Shown piece after piece: positions 8,577 to 16,995 of a stretch of 53,611 nucleotides of DNA. The notes below the pieces were generated by a model. The model saw only the letters and a program-made list of their open reading frames with translations. It did no database searches and had not been told where the DNA came from. Each line of letters opens with the position of its first letter. Positions within the stretch are counted from its first letter, which is position 1. Position numbers and translations under genes: made by a program. The DNA is from an uncultured Spirochaeta sp. (GTDB taxonomy: Bacteria; Spirochaetota; Spirochaetia; DSM-27196; Alkalispirochaetaceae): assembly GCA_913030605.1 (NCBI GenBank), contig CAJWEZ010000030.1:1-53611 (forward strand). Direction: 5' to 3'.

Positions 8577-9065
8577 CTACATGTCCAGCTGAATCGTGAA
8601 CCCTGCGAAGAGCTGCACCGGCTGGTCAGAAAGCTGCGCCTTGGGGTACAGGTCGATCCCCGGGGCCACTTCGACAAAGAACTCCAGGAAATCGTCGAGC
8701 AGCAGCACGCTTGCCGCCACCGGAATCCGGGTTCCACCGTCGAACTCCACGCTGCCGTCGCTGTCGCGCCCCTCGGGGTACAGCTTGCCGTACAGGCCGA
8801 TGCCCAGGGACCCGTGCAGTACCCCCACGATCTGCCGGTTGTCCACCAGACGCAGGTCGCCGGCGGCAAAGATGTACTCGTTTCCGTCGCTGAGGTCGTA
8901 GCCGAATTTCAGATCGAAGGGTGCCGGGCGATACACCAGGACGCCGTTGGGGATGCCGAACGCCAGACCGAGACGGTCGGAGCGGCCGCGAAACTGCGCG
9001 AACGCCGGGGTCGCGGCGATCACGGTGAGCAGGACCAGAAAAACGATGATTCGTCGATGCTTCAT
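8577..9065 (-). CDS. small exported protein, possible outer-membrane beta-barrel
   Basis: The 162-residue protein has a clear signal peptide (basic MKHRR, hydrophobic core, AFA|Q cleavage near residue 23). The mature part alternates short aromatic and hydrophobic strands with glycines and aspartates, and ends in FAGFTIQLDM, which fits an outer-membrane barrel or a periplasmic beta protein. AAGGAG sits 9 bases before the ATG at 9065. It is divergent from the racemase gene across a 111-base space. Small spirochaetal barrel proteins of this size exist, but I cannot assign a family. Confidence 0.65.
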   Translation of the reverse strand: MKHRRIIVFLVLLTVIAATPAFAQFRGRSDRLGLAFGIPNGVLVYRPAPFDLKFGYDLSDGNEYIFAAGDLRLVDNRQIVGVLHGSLGIGLYGKLYPEGRDSDGSVEFDGGTRIPVAASVLLLDDFLEFFVEVAPGIDLYPKAQLSDQPVQLFAGFTIQLDM

Positions 9066-9164
9066 CTGTGCTATCTCCTTGCTATCTGTATCGGGATTCT
9101 CATCCCGCGGCTCAAGCGTACCACGTTGCGACAGGAAACCGCGACGAAGGCGTCGTGGTCGTGG

Positions 9165-9170
9165 TAGCAT
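9165..9170 (+). promoter_or_regulatory. -10 hexamer 6 nt before racemase ATG (leaderless candidate)
   Basis: GTGGTAGCAT is followed by CGCGCC and the ATG at 9177. No ribosome-binding site is present. The predicted transcription start is the A of the ATG. Confidence 0.42.
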
Positions 9171-9176
9171 CGCGCC

Positions 9177-9896
9177 ATGAGCATCACGGATCGACGGCCC
9201 CTGATCGGGGTGATCGGCGGCATGAGCTGGGAATCGACACAGAGCTACTACCGCGAGATCAACCGCCGCTACCACGAGGTCCGCGGCGGACACCATTCCG
9301 CACCGATCGTCCTGCACTCGGTGGATTTTGCCCCCATCGAAGCGATGCAACGGCGCGATGACTGGGACGCTACAGCGGCGATCCTCACGGAGGCCGCCGA
9401 AGGACTGGAGCGCGCCGGCGCCGGCGTTCTGCTCCTGGCGACCAACACGATGCACCTCGTGTTCGACCGGCTGGTGGAAGCGACCACCGTGCCCTGGATT
9501 CACATCGCCGACGCCACCGGCGCTGCGCTCACCGCCGACGGCATCGGCCGTGTCGGGCTCCTGGGCACGCGGTTCACCATGGAGCAGCCGTTTTACCGTG
9601 ACCGGCTGGCGGAACGGTTCGGGCTGGAGGTGATCGTTCCCGATGCCGACGACCGAACCACAGTCGATCGCATCATTTTCGAGGAGCTGGTGCACGGTGT
9701 CACGACCGGGGACAGCCGTCGGCGCTACGGCGAGATCATGCGCTCGCTGGTCGACCGTGGCGCTGGAGCGATCGTTCTCGGGTGCACCGAAATCGGTCTG
9801 CTGGTTGCCTCCGACGACAGCGCGGTACCGCTCTACGACACCGCGATTCTGCACGCACGCGCGGCGGTGGACTGGCTCCTGGAGGCGGAACGATGA
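9177..9896 (+). CDS. aspartate/glutamate racemase family protein (YgeA-like)
   Basis: This 239-residue cytosolic enzyme interconverts L- and D-amino acids, probably aspartate or glutamate. It opens with IGVIGGMSWEST, the signature of this family. One active-site position is Thr89 in ATNTMH, where most members have Cys (CNTAH), and the second is Cys203 in VLGCTEIGLL. The Thr/Cys pair is known from E. coli YgeA, an L-specific aspartate/glutamate racemase, so I infer the same type here. The stop overlaps the ATG of the LOG gene (ATGA), so the two are translationally coupled. The start has no ribosome-binding site but has a -10 hexamer 6 bases upstream. Confidence 0.85.
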   Translation: MSITDRRPLIGVIGGMSWESTQSYYREINRRYHEVRGGHHSAPIVLHSVDFAPIEAMQRRDDWDATAAILTEAAEGLERAGAGVLLLATNTMHLVFDRLVEATTVPWIHIADATGAALTADGIGRVGLLGTRFTMEQPFYRDRLAERFGLEVIVPDADDRTTVDRIIFEELVHGVTTGDSRRRYGEIMRSLVDRGAGAIVLGCTEIGLLVASDDSAVPLYDTAILHARAAVDWLLEAER

Positions 9897-10462
9897 TCCG
9901 GCGGGTGGCGGTGTACTGCGGCTCTAACGTCGGTGCCGACCCCTCCTTTGCCGAGGCGGCGCGGGATCTCGCCACAGCCCTTGCGTCGCGGGGCATCGGA
10001 GTGGTTTACGGCGGCGGCCGTTCGGGGCTGATGGGCGTGGTCGCGGATACCGCGCTGGCTCACGGCGTTGATGTGGTTGGGGTGATGCCCACGCACCTGG
10101 TCCGCCGCGAGATCGCCCACGAGGGCATCACCGAGCTCCACGAAACCGCCACGATGCACGAACGCAAGGCGATGATGGTGGAACTCGCCGACGCCTACGT
10201 GGCGCTCCCCGGTGGGGTGGGTACGCTCGAGGAACTCTCCGAGGTCCTGAGCTGGGCGCGCATTGGACTGCACGCCAAGCCGGTGGCGGTCCTGAATACC
10301 GGCGGGTTTTACCACCATCTGCTCGAGTTTCTCGACCAGATGGTGGTCAGTGGCTTTATCCGCCCCCACGAGCGGGAGATGGTCTCCGACCACGCCACGC
10401 CGGAGGGGCTGGTGGAGGCGCTCTGCGCCGCTACTGCCCCTCGCCCGACAGAAGACGCCTGA
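9893..10462 (+). CDS. LOG family protein (nucleoside 5'-monophosphate phosphoribohydrolase)
   Basis: The 189-residue protein has the family hallmark PGGVGTLEE at residues 106-114 and the N-terminal nucleotide fold (VAVYCGSN, VVYGGGRSGLMG). Enzymes of this family remove the base from cytokinin-type or other nucleoside monophosphates; in bacteria without cytokinin roles they are thought to act in nucleotide salvage. The ATG overlaps the racemase stop by 4 bases and is preceded by GGAGG. The 3' end overlaps the convergent UPF0182 gene by 32 bases. Confidence 0.85.
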   Translation: MIRRVAVYCGSNVGADPSFAEAARDLATALASRGIGVVYGGGRSGLMGVVADTALAHGVDVVGVMPTHLVRREIAHEGITELHETATMHERKAMMVELADAYVALPGGVGTLEELSEVLSWARIGLHAKPVAVLNTGGFYHHLLEFLDQMVVSGFIRPHEREMVSDHATPEGLVEALCAATAPRPTEDA

Positions 10463-13325
10463 GGCGATCCAGGGCGCGTCCCGCGTTCTCCATGGATCCC
10501 TCGTCGACGGCGGTGGAAAAATCATCCACGTACGAGCGCACCTCCTCCAGCGTCCGGCGGGCAGCCGTACCGGTACCGTCGGACGTCGTGGCGCGTTCGG
10601 AGCCCCCGGTTCCGGTTTCCGCCCCCGCTGCGGGTGACGAACTCACCGTTACCGTCTCGGCCTGACGCTCGCCCGCGATCAGGTCCAGGGCGGCGTCAAA
10701 CTCGTTGGACCATACCACCCGGTCCTGGTCGGCCAGCGCGATCCGCTTGATCTCGGGAAGACTCGCGTCCTCCGCCTGCAGGAAGATCGGCTCCGCGAAC
10801 AGCATCACCAGTTCCCGCTCCTGAAAGAGGGGAATCGCCAGAAGGTTTCCGCGAATGACGTTGCTGCCACGCTGGCTCCACAGGCTCAGCGATCGCGACA
10901 TCTCGGTGTTCTGGTCGATTCGCGCCTCGATCTGCCGCGGTCCGAGGACTTCCACGCCCTTGGGGAAGGTATACACGGTCAGGTCGCCGTAGTTCGGCGT
11001 GTCCGACCGCGCCGCCATCCATGAGTGGATCACGTTCTTGTTCGCCGGGGTAAACGGCAGCATCGCCACGAACTCCGCCTGCTCGCGGCCGGGAAAACTG
11101 ATCAGTGCGTAGTACGGCTCCACGGACTGAAAGTCCTGACGATATCGTTCCGTGGCGAACTCCCACAGATCCTCGCGCTGGTAGAACGTCTGTGGATCGG
11201 TCATGTGATAGGTGCGGTACAGATCCGCCTGTACCGTCATGAGGTCGGTGGGATACCGGATGTGCTTCCGGAGGTCGGTGGGCATCTCCTCGACACTGCG
11301 GAAGAGGCCGGGGAAGATCGAACGATAGGTCGACAACACCGGGTCCTCGGGGTCCATGACGTAAAAATCGACGCTTCCGTCGTAGGCATCGACGGCGACC
11401 TTGACCGAGTTGCGTACGTAGTTGGCGCCGTCGAACTGCGCGAGCTCACCGCGGTAATGCTCGGAGTAGGGGTAGGTCCGCGCGGTGGTGTAGGCGTCGA
11501 TGATGTACACGATCGACCCATCCTCGGTCACCACGGGGTACGGGTCACGGTCGTAGCGCAGGAACGGCGCGAGTTCGCGGACGCGGCTCATGATATCCCG
11601 CCGCCACAGCAGTTTCGTCTCACCGGTGATGTAGGAAGAGAACAACTGCTGGGTACCGTCGAAGCGGGTGGCGTAGGCGATCCGGCGCACCATTCCGCCG
11701 ATCGGCACGCCGCCGTCGCCGTCGTAGCGGTTGAACGTGTTTCCGTTTTCGGAGGGATAGTCGAACTCGTCCTGCGTCGTGCCGGTGTACACGTGGTTCA
11801 CCGTGCGCTCGCCGTAGTAGATCCGGGGCTGGGAGAGGTCCAGACGCGGGACGCGCGATTCGGTGGGGATGTTGCGTACCAGCAGGTCGGGACGACCGTC
11901 GGGGCGCACGGTATGCACCGGCAGCGCCACGAGCCCGAATCCGTGCGTGTACTTCAGGTGCCGTGACACCCAGGTGTTCGATTCCTCCGCCAGGGCGCTC
12001 TGCTCCATCTCACGCACGGAGAGCATCACCTGGGTGTAGGTGCCGTCGATCATGTAGCGGTCGATATCGACGTCGTGAAACTGGTAGTAGAGGCGAATCT
12101 CCTGCTGTTGCCGCAGGTTGTCCAGCAGTGCCCGGGGATCCCACAGGCGAATGTTCGCCAGCGTCTCGCGGTTGCCCTCGAGCGCAGCCGGTGTGATCTC
12201 CTGACCGACCTCGACGCCGGTACTGGAAAGATGGGATTCGTCGAGTCCCCAGGCGCGTCGCGAGAAGCGGATGTTTGATTCGATGTACGGCTGTTCCAGC
12301 GTGATCTCGTTGGGTTTGAGGACCAGCGGTCGAACGACGGCGGGCGCCACGCCGCGTGCAAGAATCAGGACCGCCACCAGCGCCAGCGGCAGGATCAGGG
12401 CGCGCGGCGACACCGTGACGGTGTCACCGGCGACCACGATCTGTTTTCCGCGACCGGATGTCGATCCCCCCGCACCGCGCCCCGCGAGCAGGACCCACAC
12501 CGCTGCGACGAGGTACACGAGTGTCGCCACCAGCAGCGACGGCATCCCGACGTGGACGTCCATCCAGCTGGCGCCGTAGACCGCGCCGTCCGGTCTGATC
12601 GCGAGCATGGGGATGTCCAGGAGGCGTCCCAGCGCCTGCCGCAGCAGATAGACCGCGGCGATCACGCGCAGCGTCGGCAGCGCGAGGCCTATGTATGGAC
12701 GCAGCTGCGGCCACGTCGCCGGCTCGCCGGCGGTGGCCTGCTGTTCCCGCAGCGTGATGTAGGCGATGCCGATCACCAGAAAGAACAGGCTCGTCCCCAC
12801 CAGTCGCAGAACCGCGTCGAGGACGGGCAGCGAAAACAGATAGAAATTGAGCCGGAGTCCAAAGGCCGGGTCACGGATCTCGCTCGGTGACTGGTGGAGC
12901 GCCAGAAGGACCTCCTCCCAGAGACCTCCGGCACCGAGGGCCAGGACCGCACCGGCGGCGATGCTTACAATCCACACGCCGCGGCGTGGTGAGGCGGCCC
13001 CCAGACGCGTGCGCAGGTGTCCGACCACCGCGCGCATCGCCGCCAGCATCGCCCCGCCGGTACCCACCGCCAGGGCGATCCGGGTCACGTACTCGGTCCA
13101 GAAGCGGCCTGCGGCCTGGAGCTGGGAGAACCACGCCTGTTCCACGTACAGAAAGATCGCCAGACGGAGGCCCAGCAGGATCGCGATCCCACCGACGAGC
13201 GCCGCACCGGCGCGGAAGAAGCTCCGCCGTGGGGCGGTCAGCGCGCCACGGGAGTAGCGGTTCGCCGTCACGACCAGGGGAACAGCGGACAGGAGAATCC
13301 AGAGAACCCGGACAATCGCAAACAT
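10431..13325 (-). CDS. UPF0182 family integral membrane protein
   Basis: The 964-residue protein has about seven or eight hydrophobic segments in the first 330 residues, then a large extracytoplasmic domain with the conserved UPF0182 (COG1615) strings IESNIRFSRRAWGLDES, YYQFHDVDIDRYMIDG and PRIYYGERTVNHVYTG. A low-complexity Gly/Thr/Glu linker near residue 900 precedes a helical tail. The family's function is unknown. The ATG follows the stop of the sugar-permease gene by 13 bases with GAAAGGA in between, so it is the last gene of the alpha-glucoside transport operon. That linkage suggests envelope or transport support, but this is inference. The end overlaps the LOG gene on the other strand by 32 bases. 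Confidence 0.9.
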   Translation of the reverse strand: MFAIVRVLWILLSAVPLVVTANRYSRGALTAPRRSFFRAGAALVGGIAILLGLRLAIFLYVEQAWFSQLQAAGRFWTEYVTRIALAVGTGGAMLAAMRAVVGHLRTRLGAASPRRGVWIVSIAAGAVLALGAGGLWEEVLLALHQSPSEIRDPAFGLRLNFYLFSLPVLDAVLRLVGTSLFFLVIGIAYITLREQQATAGEPATWPQLRPYIGLALPTLRVIAAVYLLRQALGRLLDIPMLAIRPDGAVYGASWMDVHVGMPSLLVATLVYLVAAVWVLLAGRGAGGSTSGRGKQIVVAGDTVTVSPRALILPLALVAVLILARGVAPAVVRPLVLKPNEITLEQPYIESNIRFSRRAWGLDESHLSSTGVEVGQEITPAALEGNRETLANIRLWDPRALLDNLRQQQEIRLYYQFHDVDIDRYMIDGTYTQVMLSVREMEQSALAEESNTWVSRHLKYTHGFGLVALPVHTVRPDGRPDLLVRNIPTESRVPRLDLSQPRIYYGERTVNHVYTGTTQDEFDYPSENGNTFNRYDGDGGVPIGGMVRRIAYATRFDGTQQLFSSYITGETKLLWRRDIMSRVRELAPFLRYDRDPYPVVTEDGSIVYIIDAYTTARTYPYSEHYRGELAQFDGANYVRNSVKVAVDAYDGSVDFYVMDPEDPVLSTYRSIFPGLFRSVEEMPTDLRKHIRYPTDLMTVQADLYRTYHMTDPQTFYQREDLWEFATERYRQDFQSVEPYYALISFPGREQAEFVAMLPFTPANKNVIHSWMAARSDTPNYGDLTVYTFPKGVEVLGPRQIEARIDQNTEMSRSLSLWSQRGSNVIRGNLLAIPLFQERELVMLFAEPIFLQAEDASLPEIKRIALADQDRVVWSNEFDAALDLIAGERQAETVTVSSSPAAGAETGTGGSERATTSDGTGTAARRTLEEVRSYVDDFSTAVDEGSMENAGRALDRLRRLLSGEGQ

Positions 13326-13338
13326 ACAGTATCCTTTC

Positions 13339-14235
13339 TCAGCCCTTCACCGAGCCGGCCATCATGCCGCGGACGAAATAGCGCTGCAGCGAAAAGAAGA
13401 CGATGAGCGGCATGATCATCGTCAGAAACGCGCCTGAGGTGAGAACGTGCCAGTCCTGGCCGCGGGATCCCACCAGTTCCGCGAGCTTGGTTGTGACAAT
13501 CGGCGTCTGTGTGCCGAGGAACACGAGCGCAACCAGCAGGTCGTTCCACACCCACAGAAACTGGAAGATCGCGAAGGATGCGATCGCCGGTACCGAGAGC
13601 GGCAGGATGAGCCGCGTGAACAGCATCCACGGGCTGGCGCCGTCGGCGTAGGCGGACTCGATAATCGACTTCGGGATACCGGAGACGTAGCCGTAGAGGA
13701 TGTAGGTCGCAAGTGGCAACCCGAACCCGGTGTGCGCCAGCCATATCCCGATGAACGTGCCGTTGAGCTGCAGGTCGGTGTACACGCGCAGGACCGGAAT
13801 GAACGCGGTCTGCAGCGGTACCACGAGGAGGCCGACGACGAGCACGAAGAGAATCCGGCGGCCGGGAAAGCTCATCCAGGCAATACCGTACGCCATGAAG
13901 GCGGCGATCGTGATCGGGATGACCGTCGCCGGAAGGGCAACGAGGAGGCTGTTGAGAAACGCCCCCAGCATTCCGTCGGCGAGGGCAACGCGCTGGTAGT
14001 TCTGGAACGTCCACTGACTCCAGTCGCTGATTGAACCCAGGGCGGTCCACCAGCCCGAATTCGCGATCGCCGACTGCGTGCGGAACGAACTGACGAGCAG
14101 GCCGGCGGTCGGGAGCGTCCAGAGCAGGACGACCGCCAGCAGAAACAGGCGCATCGGCGCCTTGTGTGGGACGCTCCGGAGCCGGTCGGTCAGGGACGGA
14201 CGCAGGGTCCGGGGCAGATTCTGTGCGGTACTCAT
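13339..14235 (-). CDS. carbohydrate ABC transporter permease (MalG/AglG type)
   Basis: The protein has 298 residues and six predicted membrane helices. The cytoplasmic EAA loop for ATPase contact is at about residues 190-210 ([20 protein letters not shown]). It forms the second half of the translocation pore with the permease encoded upstream, taking sugars from the binding protein at 15420-16781. The start is ATG 14235, with AGGAG 8 bases upstream, 2 bases after the previous stop. A longer upstream frame runs inside the neighbouring permease gene and is not real. No ATPase is encoded here, so a shared MsmX/MalK-type ATPase elsewhere must power it. Confidence 0.9.
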   Translation of the reverse strand: MSTAQNLPRTLRPSLTDRLRSVPHKAPMRLFLLAVVLLWTLPTAGLLVSSFRTQSAIANSGWWTALGSISDWSQWTFQNYQRVALADGMLGAFLNSLLVALPATVIPITIAAFMAYGIAWMSFPGRRILFVLVVGLLVVPLQTAFIPVLRVYTDLQLNGTFIGIWLAHTGFGLPLATYILYGYVSGIPKSIIESAYADGASPWMLFTRLILPLSVPAIASFAIFQFLWVWNDLLVALVFLGTQTPIVTTKLAELVGSRGQDWHVLTSGAFLTMIMPLIVFFSLQRYFVRGMMAGSVKG

Positions 14236-14237
14236 GT

Positions 14238-15341
14238 TCAGCTCCTGTTCTCGTTCATCTGGCGGATGTTCCGGACCATGAACGGCACGACGAAGAGCAG
14301 CAGAATCACCGCGAGGGTACTGCCGCGACCAAAGTTCCGGAACACGAAGGTTTCCTCGTAGAAGCGCGAGGCGACGATATGGGTGCCGAAGTCTCCGCTG
14401 GTCATCACCCAGACGATGTCGAAGATCTTCAGGACAAGAAATAGAATCGTGGTGAGTACGGTGAGGATCGTTCCGCCGATGTACGGCACGGTCACCGAGA
14501 AGAACGAACGGATTTCCCCGGCGCCGTCGACGCGGGCGGCGTCGATCAGATCCCGGGGCACTCCTTTGACCGCTGCCGACAGGATGACCATCGCGAACCC
14601 GGTCTGCAGCCAGATCATGATGAACATCAGGAACAGGTTGTTCCACGGCTCCAACGTCCACCACGCCTGCGGGGAACCTCCCAGGGCGACGACGATCGCG
14701 TTGAGCAGACCGATCTGGGCATCTCCTGCGGGCTGGTAGGCGTACACAAAACGCCAGATCACCGACGCGCCGACGAAGGAGATGGCCATGGGAAGGAACA
14801 CCAGCGACTTGTTCACCTTCTCCCAGCGCTGACTGAGGCGGTCCGCCATGACGGCGATCACCAGTCCCAGTGCCACGGATACGAAGGGGACGATGATGAC
14901 CCAGCCGAGGGTGTTCCGCAGGGTCGTCAGCATCTCCTCGTTGGTGAACACCGTGACGTAGTTGCGCAGTCCGACGAACTGCTCCGACGTGCGGTTGAAA
15001 AAGCTGATCCAGATCGTTCGAGCCGCCGGGAGCACGATGTAGCCGAGCAGGATGAGTGCTCCGGGGAGGACAAACGCCAGTGGCCGCAGGGCGTCGCGGA
15101 CCCGGATGGGAAACACCTCCACGAGACTGTTGAGGGCGGCAAAGAGCAGCCAGATACCGCCGACCCCGACCACCAGTGCTACCGCGGCGATCGCGATTCT
15201 CGGCGCCTCGGCGTCGCGCATGAACAGGAAACTGGCGTAGAACACGACGGCGACGAGTATCGGGCCGCCGATACCGAGCACGAGTCTCCCCGGGCGCGAC
15301 TCGGTGAACCAGTTCCGGAGCGACAGGATTGCGTCAGACAT
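14238..15341 (-). CDS. carbohydrate ABC transporter permease (MalF/AglF type)
   Basis: The protein has 367 residues and about eight membrane segments: two extra N-terminal helices (residues 20-75) before the usual six. The EAA loop [20 protein letters not shown] is at about residues 265-285. It is the MalF-like partner of the next permease. The ATG at 15341 has a strong GGGGAGGAG ribosome-binding site. A terminator hairpin (15360-15404) separates it from the binding-protein gene, which should lower permease expression relative to the binding protein. Confidence 0.9.
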   Translation of the reverse strand: MSDAILSLRNWFTESRPGRLVLGIGGPILVAVVFYASFLFMRDAEAPRIAIAAVALVVGVGGIWLLFAALNSLVEVFPIRVRDALRPLAFVLPGALILLGYIVLPAARTIWISFFNRTSEQFVGLRNYVTVFTNEEMLTTLRNTLGWVIIVPFVSVALGLVIAVMADRLSQRWEKVNKSLVFLPMAISFVGASVIWRFVYAYQPAGDAQIGLLNAIVVALGGSPQAWWTLEPWNNLFLMFIMIWLQTGFAMVILSAAVKGVPRDLIDAARVDGAGEIRSFFSVTVPYIGGTILTVLTTILFLVLKIFDIVWVMTSGDFGTHIVASRFYEETFVFRNFGRGSTLAVILLLFVVPFMVRNIRQMNENRS

Positions 15342-15359
15342 GAAAAATCTCCTCCCCTG

Positions 15360-15404
15360 AAAAAAGCAGGAGCCGGGCGGGGCGATGGGCCCCGTCCGGC
15401 CTGC
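15360..15404 (-). terminator. intercistronic terminator/attenuator between binding protein and permease genes
   Basis: Read on the minus strand, GCAGGCCGGACGGGGC (15404-15389) pairs with GCCCCGCCCGGCTCCTGC (15383-15366) across a 5-base loop, with one mismatch and a two-base bulge, and is followed immediately by six T residues (15365-15360). It begins 15 bases after the binding-protein stop. Its position inside an operon suggests partial termination. Confidence 0.8.
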
Positions 15405-15419
15405 ACAACGGCGCGCGTG

Positions 15420-16781
15420 CTACGCGTCTTCGGTGGGCCAGGCGTCGTCGATCGCCGGCAGGACCTCGTCCAGCGGCTCGCCGTTCACCCAGTCGACCAT
15501 GCCGGTCCAGAATGCACCGGTACCCACCTGCCCCGGCATCATGTCGGAGGCGTCAAAACGGAAGGTGTCCGCGTTCTGGAGAATTTCCGCGTAGCCCCGC
15601 TCCACGTCGCTGGGGTACCACTCGAGTGGTGTGTCTGCGTGGGGGGATACAAACCCGCCGGCCTGCAGCCACGCCTTGGTGGACTCGCCGGTGGACAGCC
15701 AGCGCATGACCGCCCGGACCTCCGGGGAATCCTGCATCGCGGAAAACAGGTCGCCGGCGCCGAGGACAGGGCGCCCCTGTTCCTGATCGATCGGCGGCAG
15801 GTAGAAGTAGTCCACGTCCTCGCCGACCGTCACGTCGTCGGGAAAGAAGCCCGGGATAAAACTCGCCTGGCGGTGCAGGAACGCTTTCGGCGGATCGGAG
15901 AACATCGGCGTCGGAGCATCCCCGAACGGTACCGTCAGGATCGACTGCGTACCGCCGCGGACGAAGTCGGGGTTTTTCCAGATTTGCTCCAGATAGCCCA
16001 TCGCCTCACGAACCTCGGGAGAGTCAAACTTCAGATCGCCGTTGATCCAGCGGTCGTACACCTCGGGAGGATGGATGCGGAGCATGATGTCTTCGAGCCA
16101 GTCGGTGGCGACCCATCCGGTTGCGCCGGAGGATTCGATTCCGATCGTCCACGGCGTGTTTCCGTCTTCCACCATCTGCTCGCTGAGTGCGATCATTTCG
16201 TCCCAGGTCTCGGGAACCTCGTAGCCCGCCTCGCTGAACTCCGGAACCGGATACCATACCAGCGATTTTACGCTGGCGCGGTACCAGACGCCGGCCATCA
16301 TGCCGTCGTACTGTGCCAGGTCGAGCCAGCTCTGGTCGTACTGCCCCTGCAGGTACTCGTCGCTCATAAACGTCGAGAGGTCCACCACGTTTCCGCGGTC
16401 GACCATGTCCTGCATGAGCCCCGGTTGCGGAAATGCCGCGATGTCCGGTGGGTCCCCGCCTTCGGTGCGCACCGTGATGAGGGACTCAAAGTCGCCGGAG
16501 CCCTCGTATTCGATCTGAATGCCCGTTTCTTCTTCGAACGGTTCCATACTGGCTTCGAAGCGCTCGGCGTCGGTGTCAACAAAGGCGCCGAAGATGTTCA
16601 CCGTGGTACCGGACAGGTCCTGTCCGTCCGTGTACGGGTTGTCGGTGTACGACGCCTTGGCGGGTTCGCCGGAATCGGCGGCCTGCGCCTGCTGATCGGT
16701 TCCGCCCTGTCCGCTGCAGCCGGCGAGCACAAGCAGGCCCGCTGCCAGGACGGCGGATAATGAGGAGATGGTGCGTGTCAT
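15420..16781 (-). CDS. sugar ABC transporter substrate-binding lipoprotein (alpha-glucoside/AglE type)
   Basis: The protein has 453 residues. A signal peptide ends in the lipobox VLAGC (Cys at about 21), so it is anchored to the outer face of the inner membrane. The fold is that of family 1 solute-binding proteins; [19 protein letters not shown], the [25 protein letters not shown] segment and the W-rich C-terminal domain resemble AglE alpha-glucoside binders, though the exact sugar is inference. It is the first gene of the operon (binding protein, AglF-type, AglG-type, UPF0182). The ATG has AAGGGAG upstream. A 5' leader hairpin (16820-16855) and a candidate operator precede it. Confidence 0.88.
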   Translation of the reverse strand: MTRTISSLSAVLAAGLLVLAGCSGQGGTDQQAQAADSGEPAKASYTDNPYTDGQDLSGTTVNIFGAFVDTDAERFEASMEPFEEETGIQIEYEGSGDFESLITVRTEGGDPPDIAAFPQPGLMQDMVDRGNVVDLSTFMSDEYLQGQYDQSWLDLAQYDGMMAGVWYRASVKSLVWYPVPEFSEAGYEVPETWDEMIALSEQMVEDGNTPWTIGIESSGATGWVATDWLEDIMLRIHPPEVYDRWINGDLKFDSPEVREAMGYLEQIWKNPDFVRGGTQSILTVPFGDAPTPMFSDPPKAFLHRQASFIPGFFPDDVTVGEDVDYFYLPPIDQEQGRPVLGAGDLFSAMQDSPEVRAVMRWLSTGESTKAWLQAGGFVSPHADTPLEWYPSDVERGYAEILQNADTFRFDASDMMPGQVGTGAFWTGMVDWVNGEPLDEVLPAIDDAWPTEDA

Positions 16782-16819
16782 TGATTGCTCCCTTTCGGGA
16801 ATCCGTGGCCCGTGTAACG

Positions 16820-16855
16820 GGGAACGTCGCGGTCATCGGTCGAGGCGGCGTTCCC
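16820..16855 (-). promoter_or_regulatory. stem-loop in the 5' leader of the sugar-transport operon
   Basis: An 11-base inverted repeat (16820-16830 against 16845-16855, ten of eleven positions pairing plus one wobble) with a 14-base loop lies between the predicted transcription start near 16905 and the binding-protein start. It has no T-run. It could stabilise the mRNA or regulate it. Confidence 0.45.
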
Positions 16856-16901
16856 AGTGGTGGAGCCTTCACAGGTCGAAGGGGCCACAAGCACCCCACG
16901 A

Positions 16902-16941
16902 CTCATACTCGAGGGTAATGAGTGCCCCCGGGGGGCGTCAA
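16902..16941 (-). promoter_or_regulatory. promoter and imperfect palindromic operator of the sugar-transport operon
   Basis: On the minus strand TTGACG (16941-16936), an 18-base spacer and TACCCT (16917-16912) form a promoter. CTCAT (16902-16906) and ATGAG (16918-16922) are inverted arms that span the -10, as a repressor site would. A CCCCCGGGGG palindrome (16925-16934) lies in the spacer. Confidence 0.45.
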
Positions 16942-16959
16942 ATTCGCCCATTCAGGCGG

Positions 16960-16991
16960 TTGACATCGCCTCGGGAACCCGGTGGTATTGT
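16960..16991 (+). promoter_or_regulatory. promoter of the chemoreceptor-like gene
   Basis: A consensus TTGACA (16960-16965) is followed by a GGTGGTATTGT region at 16981-16991, just 4 bases before the ATG at 16996. The -35 lies back to back with the sugar-operon -35. The leader would be absent or only a few bases; the GGTGG could act as a weak ribosome-binding site. Confidence 0.4.
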
Positions 16992-16995
16992 CGCC

